From assembly GCA_045616225.1 (NCBI GenBank), contig JAZLGI010000052.1, forward strand, positions 1 to 44,646: 44,646 nucleotides of DNA. The letters are read 5' to 3'. Below the pieces are notes generated by a model. That model saw nothing but the letters and a program-made list of their open reading frames with translations. It was not told the origin of the DNA and searched no databases. This stretch comes from JAZLGI01 sp045616225. Lineage in GTDB: Bacteria; Spirochaetota; Spirochaetia; Sphaerochaetales; Sphaerochaetaceae. The position numbers were made by a program, and so were the translations under genes. Positions 15,753 to 24,733 of this stretch are shown here, one piece after another (position 1 is the first letter of the stretch; every line of letters begins with the position of its first letter).

Positions 15753-16937
15753 ATGAACACAAAACTCAACGACGTTAAATTCATAACACTTCCAAAAGAT
15801 AGAAAAATAGGTGAAATGGTTCTCAGAAATGATATACCGGTTCCTGTTTTTTTTGCAGATGGACAGACCGCTCAGGATTTGGACATAAACTCAGTAATTG
15901 CAGGCTTAATTAAAGTAGTAGCCTATGATGAAAAAAACAAAAACCTAGACTACTACAAACAAGTACTTCTTCAGATGCAGCCGGATGCAGTAAAAGAATT
16001 AAACCTTGCTGCAATAGCAAAAAGCCAAAAGAAGGAATACGATTTTGCTCTGGAACTAATGCTTACGGTCAATCATTTGTCAGAAGCTCCGGAAAGCTAT
16101 GTAAACCTGGCAGTTCTTTATGCACAGATGACAGTAGATTTTCATTCAAAAAAAGAAGATGTAAAAGCAGATTTTTATGATGATAAAATTCTTGATATAC
16201 TTCAGCAGTGCAAAGAAAAGTACCCTACTTATGCTCCTGTTTACAGTGAAATTTCCGCTTTTCATATGAGACACGGAAACGTAGAAAGTGCAAAAGAAGC
16301 TTTGGAAAAGTTTTGTGAACTTGCCCCTGTAGGAAAAGAAAAAAAAGATGCAGAAAAATCTCTCTCAAAAATGGAAGAAATGATTTCTAGCAATGACCAG
16401 ATTATTTATGCATACGACAAAGTCATGATGGGACTGAGTGATGAAGCTATTGAAGTCATAAATACTTATCTCAAAAACAATAAACCATGTTGGGAAGCTT
16501 TTTTCATAAGAGGATGGGCTTACAGAACACTTGAACACTTTACAGAAGCCCAGAACGACCTTTTGGAAAGTCTTAAACTGGATAGCACAAATGCAGAAGT
16601 CTACAATGAACTAAGTTTGTGTGCAAAGAAAAACGGAGATGGAGAACTTGCAAAAAGCTATCTTCAAATTGCCATAGATTTAGATGAAGAAAACACAGTT
16701 TACCTTACAAATCTTGCTTTTCTGCACATGCAGGATAATGAACTCTCTCAAGCAAAGGAAATGATAGAAAAAGCAAGGGCAATAGACAGTAATGACCCTG
16801 AACTTACATATCTAATGGAAGAGTATACAAACCGTACAGGTGAAAAGTTTGGAGATGTAATCTCTGAGGAAATCTATACAGATGAACAATTTGAAGAACT
16901 TCATCAGCATGAACATGAACATCACGAGGAAATATGA
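15753..16937 (+). CDS. TPR-repeat protein with His/Glu-rich C-terminus
   Basis: A 394-residue soluble protein without signal peptide. From about residue 85 it is built of helical tetratricopeptide repeats; good examples are AKEALEKFCELAPV, WEAFFIRGWAYRTLEHFTEA, AEVYNELSLCAKKNGDGELA and VYLTNLAFLHMQDNELSQA. The first 60 residues form a separate non-repeat region (ITLPKDRKIGEMVLRND). The last residues are acidic and histidine-rich, HQHEHEHHEEI, which could bind metal or simply be a tail. Its stop overlaps the tsaE start as ATGA (16934-16937), so it is the first gene of the tsaE-tsaB-trxB-glgA-glgC run. Function unknown; TPR proteins usually act as scaffolds. Confidence 0.85.
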   Translation: MNTKLNDVKFITLPKDRKIGEMVLRNDIPVPVFFADGQTAQDLDINSVIAGLIKVVAYDEKNKNLDYYKQVLLQMQPDAVKELNLAAIAKSQKKEYDFALELMLTVNHLSEAPESYVNLAVLYAQMTVDFHSKKEDVKADFYDDKILDILQQCKEKYPTYAPVYSEISAFHMRHGNVESAKEALEKFCELAPVGKEKKDAEKSLSKMEEMISSNDQIIYAYDKVMMGLSDEAIEVINTYLKNNKPCWEAFFIRGWAYRTLEHFTEAQNDLLESLKLDSTNAEVYNELSLCAKKNGDGELAKSYLQIAIDLDEENTVYLTNLAFLHMQDNELSQAKEMIEKARAIDSNDPELTYLMEEYTNRTGEKFGDVISEEIYTDEQFEELHQHEHEHHEEI

Positions 16938-17356
16938 ACAAAGAAACCTTGGTCTGTAAGACCGTAGAAGAAATGGAACAACTTGGTGCAAAGATTGCCT
17001 CAACTTGCAAACCCGGCAGTGTAATTTCACTGAGAGGAAGTCTTGGTGCGGGGAAAACTGTATTTGCAAGAGGAGCAGCAAGACAACTTGGAATAACAGA
17101 AGCCATAGTCTCCCCTACCTTTACCTTGGTTCAGGAATATGAAGGCTCTATGCCAATGTACCATATGGATCTCTACCGCATTACAAGTGAAGAAGATTTT
17201 ATAATGATTGGCGGAGAAGATTTGTTATACAGCAACGGTCTTTGCCTCATTGAATGGTCAGAAGTAATTAATGAAATGCTTCCGGAAAAAACAATTTTTA
17301 TTAATATTAAAGTAAATCCCAATCAAACAAGAACAGTGGAGATAGAAACAAGATGA
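16934..17356 (+). CDS. tsaE: tRNA t6A biosynthesis ATPase TsaE
   Basis: A 140-residue P-loop ATPase needed with TsaB, TsaC and TsaD for the N6-threonylcarbamoyl modification of adenosine 37 in ANN-decoding tRNAs. Walker A is GSLGAGKT (35-42). The family signature SPTFTLVQEYEG follows, then MYHMDLYRI and CLIEWSEVI. Length is normal. Both ends overlap the neighbouring genes by four bases (ATGA), indicating translational coupling to the TPR gene and tsaB. Confidence 0.95.
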   Translation: MNKETLVCKTVEEMEQLGAKIASTCKPGSVISLRGSLGAGKTVFARGAARQLGITEAIVSPTFTLVQEYEGSMPMYHMDLYRITSEEDFIMIGGEDLLYSNGLCLIEWSEVINEMLPEKTIFINIKVNPNQTRTVEIETR

Positions 17357-18060
17357 ACACACTTGCAGTAGATACATCTTTCTCAGCACTTACTGTGGCT
17401 CTTCAGACAGACACAGCATTTGAACTTCACACAATAAAGAATATCTCAAGCCAACATTCAGAAAGGATAATGCCTGAAATTATTTCAGTTTGCAAAGAAG
17501 CGGGAATAAGTTTAAACGATATTGACCTTCTTGCATGCACCAGAGGTCCTGGGTCATTCACGGGACTCAGAATTGGAATGTCCTGTCTCAAAGGTCTTGC
17601 ATACGGACTTGATAAACCGCTTGTATCTGTATCTACCCTGGAAGTTTTTGCACATACCTGTCTGGGGCAAACAGAAAGTACAATAGTAAGCGTTCTGGAT
17701 GCAAAAAAACAAAGATGGTACCTTGCAGCATTTAAACCGGTGGAATCCGGACTTATTAGAATTATGCCTGATACAGACGGAACAGAAACAGATTTGGACA
17801 GTGTCCTGTCAAATTCTTCTTCTGTTTTTGTCACAGGCCCTGACTGTGAAGCTTTCAGCGGAATACTGGCTCAACGTTATAAAGATAAAGCAGTAAGCCA
17901 GGACAATTGGAATGAAAAAACTGTTGCCCACAGTCTTATAGAACTTGCAAAAGAACAACTTTTGAAAAAAGGTGCAGATGATATAGGTCAGGGACCTGCA
18001 TATCTCAGAAAAAGTGATGCAGAAATAGCCTTGGAAGAAAAGAAAAACAAAACGGAGTAA
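17353..18060 (+). CDS. tsaB: tRNA t6A biosynthesis protein TsaB
   Basis: A 235-residue ASKHA-fold protein that forms the TsaBD heterodimer in t6A synthesis. It starts MNTLAVDTSFSALTVAL and has the typical HSERIMPEI and ACTRGPGSFTGLRIGMSCLK segments. The C-terminal half is shorter and more variable, as usual for TsaB compared with TsaD. The ATG overlaps the tsaE stop. tsaD and tsaC are not in the window. Confidence 0.95.
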   Translation: MNTLAVDTSFSALTVALQTDTAFELHTIKNISSQHSERIMPEIISVCKEAGISLNDIDLLACTRGPGSFTGLRIGMSCLKGLAYGLDKPLVSVSTLEVFAHTCLGQTESTIVSVLDAKKQRWYLAAFKPVESGLIRIMPDTDGTETDLDSVLSNSSSVFVTGPDCEAFSGILAQRYKDKAVSQDNWNEKTVAHSLIELAKEQLLKKGADDIGQGPAYLRKSDAEIALEEKKNKTE

Positions 18061-18063
18061 ACA

Positions 18064-19002
18064 ATGGAACTTGACTACGAAGTAATTATCATTGGCGGAG
18101 GTCCTGCAGGGCTGTCTTGCGGACAGTATTCAGCAAGAGCAGGAAGAAAAACTGCAATTGTAGAAGAAATGGCATGCGGCGGACAAACAATGATTATAGA
18201 TGAGATAGAAAATTATCCTGGACTGGAAAAAATCTCAGGCTATGAACTTGGAGCCAAGTTTGAAGCTCAAGCAACTGAATTCGGATGCAACTTTGTTTAT
18301 GACAGCGTACTTTCTATAGAAAAAAAGCAGGAAGGACTCTTTGAAGTAACAACTTCTTCCAAAGTATTGAAATGTGCCTGTGTTGTCATTGCAACCGGTG
18401 CAAAACACAGAATGCTTGGTGTTCCGGGAGAAAAAGAACTTACAGGTCACGGTGTAAGTTATTGCGCAACCTGTGATGGACCTTTTTTCAAAGGGAAGAA
18501 CATACTTGTTTGCGGGGGTGGAGACAGTGCCTGTCAAGAAGCAATTTATCTCAGAAAACTCTCTGAACACGTAACAATATGTCACAGACGTGACCAATTC
18601 AGAGCTCAGGCAGCTGTTGTAGATAAGATGAAAGCTGCAGGCATTAACACAATAATGAATGCAGAAATACTCTCAATTAACGCAGAATCAAACAAAGTAA
18701 GCTCAGTTACAATCAAAGACAAAGCAACCGGTGAGATTACAGAACACTCTTTTGATGCAGTATTTGTTTTTGTAGGAAATACTCCTCAGTCACAACTTGT
18801 TCCTTTTGTAGAAAAAGATGAACAGGGATTTATAGTTACAGATGCAGAAATGATGACATCTGTAAAGGGCATATTTGCAGCCGGAGACGTAAGAAATACT
18901 CCTTTCAGGCAAATTGTTACAGCAGCTTCTGACGGAGCAGTCGCAGCCCATTATGCAAACGAATATATAGACTGGTCAAACTTGAAAAATTACTCTTTGT
19001 AG
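18064..19002 (+). CDS. trxB: Thioredoxin-disulfide reductase
   Basis: A 312-residue FAD- and NADPH-dependent reductase that keeps thioredoxin reduced. The FAD fold begins IIIGGGPAGLSCGQYSARAG, the redox motif is CATC (Cys134 and Cys137), the NADPH fold is VCGGGDSACQEAIYL with HRRDQFRA, and the C-terminal FAD segment is GIFAAGDVRNTPFRQ. All key residues are present. It starts three bases behind the tsaB stop after GGAG. Redox protection is important in anaerobic treponemes, which rely on thioredoxin systems. Confidence 0.96.
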   Translation: MELDYEVIIIGGGPAGLSCGQYSARAGRKTAIVEEMACGGQTMIIDEIENYPGLEKISGYELGAKFEAQATEFGCNFVYDSVLSIEKKQEGLFEVTTSSKVLKCACVVIATGAKHRMLGVPGEKELTGHGVSYCATCDGPFFKGKNILVCGGGDSACQEAIYLRKLSEHVTICHRRDQFRAQAAVVDKMKAAGINTIMNAEILSINAESNKVSSVTIKDKATGEITEHSFDAVFVFVGNTPQSQLVPFVEKDEQGFIVTDAEMMTSVKGIFAAGDVRNTPFRQIVTAASDGAVAAHYANEYIDWSNLKNYSL

Positions 19003-19016
19003 AAGATAATAAAACC

Positions 19017-20438
19017 ATGAAGATTTTAATGGTTTCAAGTGAGTCTGTTCCTTTTTCCAAATCAGGAGGACTTGCAGACGTTGTAGGAGCTTTAACTCCT
19101 CAGTTGGTAAGTCTGGGACATGACGCAAGAGTATTTGTTCCTTCATATAACACACTGGTTTCTGAATCAGGAGAATATGTCTGCACTTTAAAAATTTCCA
19201 TGCTTGCCTCTGTAGAGCATGTAGAAATCAGAAAGAAAACAGTAAAAGGATGCACATATCTTTTTGTCTGTCATCCTTATTTTAATGAGAGACTCGGAAT
19301 TTACGGAGATACAAGTTTTGAGCCTTATTCTGACAATTTTTCCAGGTTCACCATTCTTTCAAAAGCAGCTCTTGAATATTGCAGGACCCAAAACTGGATT
19401 GCAGATATAATTCATTGCCATGACTGGACTTCCGGTCTTGTTCCTTACTTTATGAAAGAACTCAATGACCCTGTTTTCAAAAACACAAAAACAGTCTTCA
19501 CTATACATAATCTTGCTTATCAGGGAACTTTTCCAAGAATGGATTTCATGTTCAGCAATGTCTGTCCAAGTGAAAAGTTTTTTTCAAACGGTCAGGTAAA
19601 CATGATGCAAAGCGGTCTTGTTTTCTCTGATTACATTACAACAGTAAGTCCAACATACGCCTTGGAAATTCAAACTCAGGATCAAGGATGCGGACTTGAA
19701 AACATTCTTGTTGCAAGGAAAAACCACCTTTGCGGTATTGTAAACGGAATAGATGTAGAAGAATGGAATCCTGAATGTGATAAATTAATTGATTATCACT
19801 TTTCTTCAAAAGATTTTACAGGAAAGGCAAAACTCAAAGAACAGCTTCAGAAGCAATTTAACCTTCCTGTTGCACCGGGCATTCCTGTTTTTGCAATGAT
19901 AAGCAGACTTGCAAGCCAAAAGGGTTTTGATGCTCTGGTTGAAAGACTTGAACAGATTCTTGATAACAACAGACTGCAGTTTATCATTATAGGTACAGGT
20001 GACAAACACTTGGAAACCACTCTTAGTGAGATGGTCCAAAGACATGATAACCTTTCCGTAAACATCTTGTTCTCAAATAAAGCTGCCCATCTTGCAGAAG
20101 CAGGAAGTGACTTTTTCCTAATGCCAAGCAGATATGAACCTTGCGGTCTTAACCAACTCTACTCTCTCAGATACGGAACGCTTCCTGTTGCAAGAAGAAC
20201 AGGAGGTCTGGCAGACACAATAAGAGATCTTAACATTTATCCAAATGACGGTACGGGATTGCTTTTTGATGAATTGTCCGGAGAAGAAATAGAAAAACAA
20301 GTTAAAAAAGCACTTGAAATATATTCTAGACAGGATTTTGACCAAATAAGACAACGTGCAATGGAACAGGATTTCTCATGGAAATCATCTGCTGCAAAAT
20401 ATATTGACGTTTATGAAGAATTAATTAAGACAAAATAA
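19017..20438 (+). CDS. glgA: Glycogen synthase (ADP-glucose)
   Basis: A 473-residue GT5 glycogen synthase that extends alpha-1,4-glucan chains from ADP-glucose. The N-terminal MKILMVSSESVPFSKSGGLA continues into DVVGALTPQL and carries the KSGGLADV nucleotide-sugar loop. HCHDWTSGLVPYF, TVFTIHNLAYQG and GIVNGIDVEEWNP follow. The C-terminal domain shows MISRLASQKGFDALV and PSRYEPCGLNQLYSLRYGT with the catalytic EX7E region. Length is normal. It is followed by glgC, so synthesis and supply of ADP-glucose are encoded together. Confidence 0.96.
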   Translation: MKILMVSSESVPFSKSGGLADVVGALTPQLVSLGHDARVFVPSYNTLVSESGEYVCTLKISMLASVEHVEIRKKTVKGCTYLFVCHPYFNERLGIYGDTSFEPYSDNFSRFTILSKAALEYCRTQNWIADIIHCHDWTSGLVPYFMKELNDPVFKNTKTVFTIHNLAYQGTFPRMDFMFSNVCPSEKFFSNGQVNMMQSGLVFSDYITTVSPTYALEIQTQDQGCGLENILVARKNHLCGIVNGIDVEEWNPECDKLIDYHFSSKDFTGKAKLKEQLQKQFNLPVAPGIPVFAMISRLASQKGFDALVERLEQILDNNRLQFIIIGTGDKHLETTLSEMVQRHDNLSVNILFSNKAAHLAEAGSDFFLMPSRYEPCGLNQLYSLRYGTLPVARRTGGLADTIRDLNIYPNDGTGLLFDELSGEEIEKQVKKALEIYSRQDFDQIRQRAMEQDFSWKSSAAKYIDVYEELIKTK

Positions 20439-20493
20439 CGCATTTGACTTTACAACTGAAGAAATGGAATACAAACTATAGTGTGAGGTGCTT

Positions 20494-21786
20494 ATGGAAA
20501 AAAATCGTGTGTTATCTATTATTTTAGGAGGAGGAAAAGGAACAAGACTCTTCCCTCTCACAGCTGACAGAGCAAAACCGGCAGTTCCGTTTGCAGGGAA
20601 ATACAGACTTGTAGATATTCCTATTTCAAATTGTATCAACAGCGGTTTTAAACAGATTTATCTTCTTACTCAGTTTAATTCTGCTTCTCTTCATAATCAC
20701 ATTGCAAAAACTTATAACTTTGATGTTTTTTCAAATGGTTTTGTACAGATTCTTTCTGCAGAACAAACATATTCAAGTGAAAGTTGGTATGAAGGAACAG
20801 CAGACGCAGTAAGAAAAAATCTAAAACATTTCCATGACCAGGAAGCAGATTACTACATTATTCTTTCCGGAGACCAACTGTACAGAATGGATTTGGAAGA
20901 TATGTTAAAACGTCATATAAGCAGTGGAGCAGAGCTAACTATTGCCGCAAAACCAATTTCAAGAAAAGAAGCTACAGGTCTTGGAATCATGGCAACTGAT
21001 AAAGACGGTATCATTACAAAATTCTACGAAAAGCCTGCCCCTGACAAAGACATTTCAGACTTTAAGGTAAATAAAGCATACCTAGAGTCTTCTCTTAACG
21101 TCAAAGCAAATGAAAGTAATGAATACCTTGCTTCCATGGGTATCTATATCTTCACTGCAAAGAGAATGGAAGATGCTCTTAAGAATGACAAAACAGACTT
21201 TGGAAAAGAAATCATTCCGGGACTCATTTCTGAGTGTCGTGTTGCTTCTTACCTCTTTGATGGCTTCTGGGAAGACATTGGAACCATAAAGGCCTTCTAT
21301 GAAACAAACATAGACCTTGCAAATATAAAGCCTCAGTTTAATTTCTATGACGAGACAGCTCCTGTTTATTCCCACAGACGTCATCTTCCTGCTACAAAGG
21401 TAAATTTCTGTAATATTTCCAGCTCACTTACTGCAGAAGGTTCTATTATTACAAATGCCTATATAGTCAATTCTATTATTGGTGTAAGAACAATCATTGA
21501 CAGCGGAGCTTCATTGGACGGAGTCTATGTAATGGGAGCAACTCATTATGAAACAGAAGTTCAGAAGAAAGAAAATGCTAAACTTGGAATTCCTAATCTT
21601 GGAATAGGCAAAGCTTCTATAATAAGGAAAGCCATCATAGATATGAACGCCAGAATTGGTGAAGGTTGCAGAATTGGAATAGACGACATTCCAAGAAAAG
21701 AAGGCGACTTTGAAAACTACAGTATCCATGACGGTATTATTGTCATAAAGAAAGGTGCTGTTATTCCAAACGGAACAATTCTTTAA
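20494..21786 (+). CDS. glgC: Glucose-1-phosphate adenylyltransferase
   Basis: A 430-residue enzyme making ADP-glucose from glucose-1-phosphate and ATP, the regulated step of glycogen synthesis. The N-terminus has the nucleotidyltransferase loop LGGGKGTRLFPLTADRAKPA. YYIILSGDQLYRMD holds the catalytic Asp, followed by GLGIMA, EKPAPD and FWEDIGTI. The C-terminal left-handed beta-helix has hexapeptides such as SIITNAYIVNSIIG. I chose the ATG at 20494 after GAGGTG rather than the GTG at 20488. The next gene is convergent and overlaps its last four bases. Confidence 0.96.
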   Translation: MEKNRVLSIILGGGKGTRLFPLTADRAKPAVPFAGKYRLVDIPISNCINSGFKQIYLLTQFNSASLHNHIAKTYNFDVFSNGFVQILSAEQTYSSESWYEGTADAVRKNLKHFHDQEADYYIILSGDQLYRMDLEDMLKRHISSGAELTIAAKPISRKEATGLGIMATDKDGIITKFYEKPAPDKDISDFKVNKAYLESSLNVKANESNEYLASMGIYIFTAKRMEDALKNDKTDFGKEIIPGLISECRVASYLFDGFWEDIGTIKAFYETNIDLANIKPQFNFYDETAPVYSHRRHLPATKVNFCNISSSLTAEGSIITNAYIVNSIIGVRTIIDSGASLDGVYVMGATHYETEVQKKENAKLGIPNLGIGKASIIRKAIIDMNARIGEGCRIGIDDIPRKEGDFENYSIHDGIIVIKKGAVIPNGTIL

Positions 21787-22151
21787 AGAAGCACAAAAGC
21801 CGGAATCAGAAAATGTATGATTCCGGCAATAAGTGAAACCATTCCCAATTTAAAATTATTCCTGTAAATATAAGATTCGTCATGATTCAGAAAGTGAATC
21901 ATGTCCAGAAGAATTACAATAATGGGAATAATGTCACCTATTAACTTTGGTCCCGGCTCTGAAGGGAAAATGCATTTTGCCAGAACACACGCTACTCCAA
22001 CAATAAAATAAACTATTCTAAGTCCTTTTATTGAAGTGAAATAATCTCTTAGATTTATTAAAAACAGCAGAGTTGACCCATACTTGTCTGCCAATAACAA
22101 TCCGGCAGAAAAAAGCAAGAACAACACTGTCAGAAAATAGAACTGAACCAT
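21783..22151 (-). CDS. Small hydrophobic membrane protein, unknown
   Basis: A 122-residue protein with four hydrophobic segments: VQFYFLTVLFLLFSAGLLLA, LRIVYFIVGVACVLAKCIF, LIGDIIPIIVILLDMIHFL and a C-terminal helix IHFLIPAFVLL. I chose the ATG at 22149-22151; the frame continues upstream only to a TTG at 22190, which would overlap the promoter region of the thiamine genes. No ribosome binding site is clear. It resembles small conserved treponemal membrane proteins but I cannot name it. It is convergent with glgC, overlapping by four bases. Confidence 0.6.
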   Translation of the reverse strand: MVQFYFLTVLFLLFSAGLLLADKYGSTLLFLINLRDYFTSIKGLRIVYFIVGVACVLAKCIFPSEPGPKLIGDIIPIIVILLDMIHFLNHDESYIYRNNFKLGMVSLIAGIIHFLIPAFVLL

Positions 22152-22173
22152 AAGCAAAATATAGCAATAATAA

Positions 22174-22202
22174 TTGACGAAAACAACCAAATGTCATAAT
22201 TT
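22174..22202 (+). promoter_or_regulatory. Promoter of the thiamine transport genes
   Basis: TTGACG (22174-22179) is followed after 17 bases by TAATTT (22197-22202), or after 15 bases by CATAAT (22195-22200). Transcription would start just upstream of the TPP aptamer. Confidence 0.5.
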
Positions 22203-22210
22203 TATTCTTG

Positions 22211-22281
22211 TCCGGGGGTGACGTATAACGTCTGAGATTAAACCCTTTGAACCTGTATCGGTTGATACCGTCGTAGGGAGT
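22211..22281 (+). promoter_or_regulatory. TPP riboswitch (THI element)
   Basis: The conserved thiamine pyrophosphate aptamer is plain: GGGGGTGACG, CTGAGA (22232-22237), ACCCTTTGAACCTG (22242-22255), a variable hairpin, then CGTAGGGAG. The last conserved segment contains the only plausible ribosome binding site (AGGGAG), six bases before the thiB ATG. Ligand binding would therefore hide it and block translation; no separate terminator hairpin is visible. Confidence 0.95.
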
Positions 22282-22286
22282 CGCAC

Positions 22287-23219
22287 ATGAAAAAAATATT
22301 TTCAGTAGTTTTAATTCTCGTTGTTTCTTTCTTTGTTTTTGCTTCGGCACAGAAGGAAGATGTTCTTACAGTATATTGTTATGATTCGTTTACAGGAGAT
22401 TGGGGTCCGGGGAATGATATTGTTGCAGCTTTTAAGGAGAAAACAGGAATAGATGTTAATCTGGTAGGATGCGGAGGAAGCGTGGAGACCTACTCTAAAG
22501 TACTATATGAAGGTTCTTCTTGTACTGCAGATATGGTAATTGGATTAAGTGACACATCTGATATAGACAAGAGTCTGTTTGATTCTTATAAGGCATTTGA
22601 TTACGGCATTTATGCCTTTATGTTTGATTCTGAGTGCGGTCTGCCTGAACCAAAAAGTCTTAAAGCCCTTACAAATAAGCAGTATAAAGACAAGGTTGTG
22701 TTAATAGACCCAAGGACATCTTCTGTAGGACTAGGTCTTTTAAAATGGACAATTGATGCACTTGGAGAGAAAGAAGCATTCTCTTGGTGGGAAGAAATGA
22801 AAGAAAACTCTCTCACGATTGCTTCTTCATGGTCATCTGCATACGGGCTTTTTACAGAAGGCGAAGTACCTTTGGTCATTAGCTATACAACAAGCCCTGT
22901 TTACCATGCAATGTACGACAACACAACAAGATACAAAGCATTGGAGTTTTCTGACGGTCATGTAAGTACAACTGAATACATGGGTATTTTAAAGACTTCT
23001 AAAAACAAAGAAAAGGCAGCATTATTCATGGATTTCATCCTTGATGAGGGGCAAAGCACAATTGCAGTTGCAAATACAATGTTTCCTGTAAATAAAGAAA
23101 CGGTACTCCCTCCTGAGTTTGAATATGCAATTATACCAACCTTGTTGGAAGAAGATTTATCGTTTGTTAAAAAAGAAGAAACCTATCTGAAAATGTGGTC
23201 AGATTCTATGGTAAAATGA
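22287..23219 (+). CDS. thiB: Thiamine-binding periplasmic protein
   Basis: A 310-residue extracytoplasmic receptor for thiamine or its phosphates. Residues 1 to about 21 form a signal peptide (MKKIFSVVLILVVSFFVFAS). The mature part has LTVYCYDSFTGDWGPG and the ThiB landmark VISYTTSPVYHAMYD, with SWWEEMKENSLTIASSWSSA in between. It sits directly under the TPP riboswitch, which supports the substrate assignment. Its stop overlaps the thiP start as ATGA (23216-23219). Confidence 0.94.
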   Translation: MKKIFSVVLILVVSFFVFASAQKEDVLTVYCYDSFTGDWGPGNDIVAAFKEKTGIDVNLVGCGGSVETYSKVLYEGSSCTADMVIGLSDTSDIDKSLFDSYKAFDYGIYAFMFDSECGLPEPKSLKALTNKQYKDKVVLIDPRTSSVGLGLLKWTIDALGEKEAFSWWEEMKENSLTIASSWSSAYGLFTEGEVPLVISYTTSPVYHAMYDNTTRYKALEFSDGHVSTTEYMGILKTSKNKEKAALFMDFILDEGQSTIAVANTMFPVNKETVLPPEFEYAIIPTLLEEDLSFVKKEETYLKMWSDSMVK

Positions 23220-24733
23220 CAGGTCTCTATCTTTTACTTTACCTAGCTCCAATAAGTCTCATTTTGTTAAAAGGACTCCCCTTTTTGACGGAGATAATAA
23301 GAGACCCATATTATCAGAAGATAGTTTTATTCACTGTCAAACAAGCCACTCTAAGTACTATTCTAGCTTTACTGGCAGGTCTTCCCGGAGCTTGGATAAT
23401 GACCAAGAATTCATTTAGGGGGAAAAAATTGATAAACAGCATATACAAAATTCCCTTTGTTTTACCTTCTATCCTTACGGTTCTTGGATTTGTTATATTT
23501 TACGGCAACAACGGATATTTAAATGCATTGCTTTTAAACAGGCTCTTTAAAAAACCTTTAAAAATTCTTTACTCTTTCAAAGCAGTACTGCTTGCCCATG
23601 TTTTTTACAATTTTCCAGTAATAGTAAGTGTTATTTCATCATCTTGGAAAAATCTTGACATGAGCATGGAAGAAGCAGCAAAAACAGATGGAGCTTCCTA
23701 CTTTTCTGTCTTTTTCAAGATAACACTTCCAAGATTAAAAAGTTCTATTCTCAGTGCCTGTGCATTGGTTTTTCTTTACTGTTTTTCCTCATTTGCAATT
23801 ATTCTAGTTCTTGGGGGTTCTCCTGATTTGACAACAGCAGAAGCAGAAATTTACAGGCTGGGAAGAATTCTTCTTGATACAGAAAAAGCCTCTGCTTTGT
23901 CCATTATTTCAGGTTTTAGTGCCTGCATTGTTCTTTTCATTTATAAGAAAATCCAAAAATCAAACAATATTCAGGAAAACGGAAGCATAAGAGAATGTAA
24001 TTTCTCTCACCCCGTCCTCTCTGTGCTTTATCTAATATTAAGTGTTCTTTTTGTGCTTGCACCTGTTGTTTCCATTATCATAAGGTCTTGTTTTTCAAAA
24101 CCAACAAGAACCTCCCCTTCTGTATTCTCTCTAAAAGCATTTGCAAACATACCTGTAGATTCCATTGTCATTACCCTATTAATTGGTATTATTTCTTCTG
24201 TTTTAAGCACAGCTATGGCAATTAGTTTCTGTAAAAAGAAATATAAAAGCGACATTGCAGTACTTCTTCCTATGGCAACAAGCTCTGTCATACTGGGACT
24301 TGGATATTTCACAATCTCAAAATACCTTGGATTCATTTCTCCTGCAGTTTTGACAATTTTAGTTCACAGTGTACTCAATACAGGGTTTGCATACAAAACC
24401 ATAGAACCTGCTTATTCTAAAATTCCACAAGTGTTCAGAGAACAGGCAAAATCTGACGGAGCAAGTGAAAAACAGATAAACAAACAAATAACAATTCCAA
24501 TAATTCGCAACAGCGTTGTTTCTTCTTGTTTATTCTGCTTTGTTCTGAGTGCCGGCGAACTTAACTCAACCTTACTTTTGGGAAACGGTAATATACAGAC
24601 AATTCCTGTAGCCATATACAGAATGATAGGCTCTTATAACTATCAGGGGGCATGCGCACTTGGAACAGTACTTATAATAGTATGCTTGATATTATTTTAT
24701 ACTGTAGAAAGAATTACCAGTCTTTATTCTTGA
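23216..24733 (+). CDS. thiP: Thiamine ABC transporter permease
   Basis: A 505-residue fused permease with two halves of about six membrane segments each, as in ThiP. Each half has an EAA loop: MEEAAKTDGASYFSVFFKIT in the first and FREQAKSDGASEKQINKQIT in the second. I chose the ATG at 23216, which overlaps the thiB stop by four bases, over an in-frame start at 23195. The expected ATPase gene thiQ does not follow; the next gene, uvrB, runs the other way and overlaps this gene by 20 bases at the 3' ends. Confidence 0.93.
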   Translation: MTGLYLLLYLAPISLILLKGLPFLTEIIRDPYYQKIVLFTVKQATLSTILALLAGLPGAWIMTKNSFRGKKLINSIYKIPFVLPSILTVLGFVIFYGNNGYLNALLLNRLFKKPLKILYSFKAVLLAHVFYNFPVIVSVISSSWKNLDMSMEEAAKTDGASYFSVFFKITLPRLKSSILSACALVFLYCFSSFAIILVLGGSPDLTTAEAEIYRLGRILLDTEKASALSIISGFSACIVLFIYKKIQKSNNIQENGSIRECNFSHPVLSVLYLILSVLFVLAPVVSIIIRSCFSKPTRTSPSVFSLKAFANIPVDSIVITLLIGIISSVLSTAMAISFCKKKYKSDIAVLLPMATSSVILGLGYFTISKYLGFISPAVLTILVHSVLNTGFAYKTIEPAYSKIPQVFREQAKSDGASEKQINKQITIPIIRNSVVSSCLFCFVLSAGELNSTLLLGNGNIQTIPVAIYRMIGSYNYQGACALGTVLIIVCLILFYTVERITSLYS

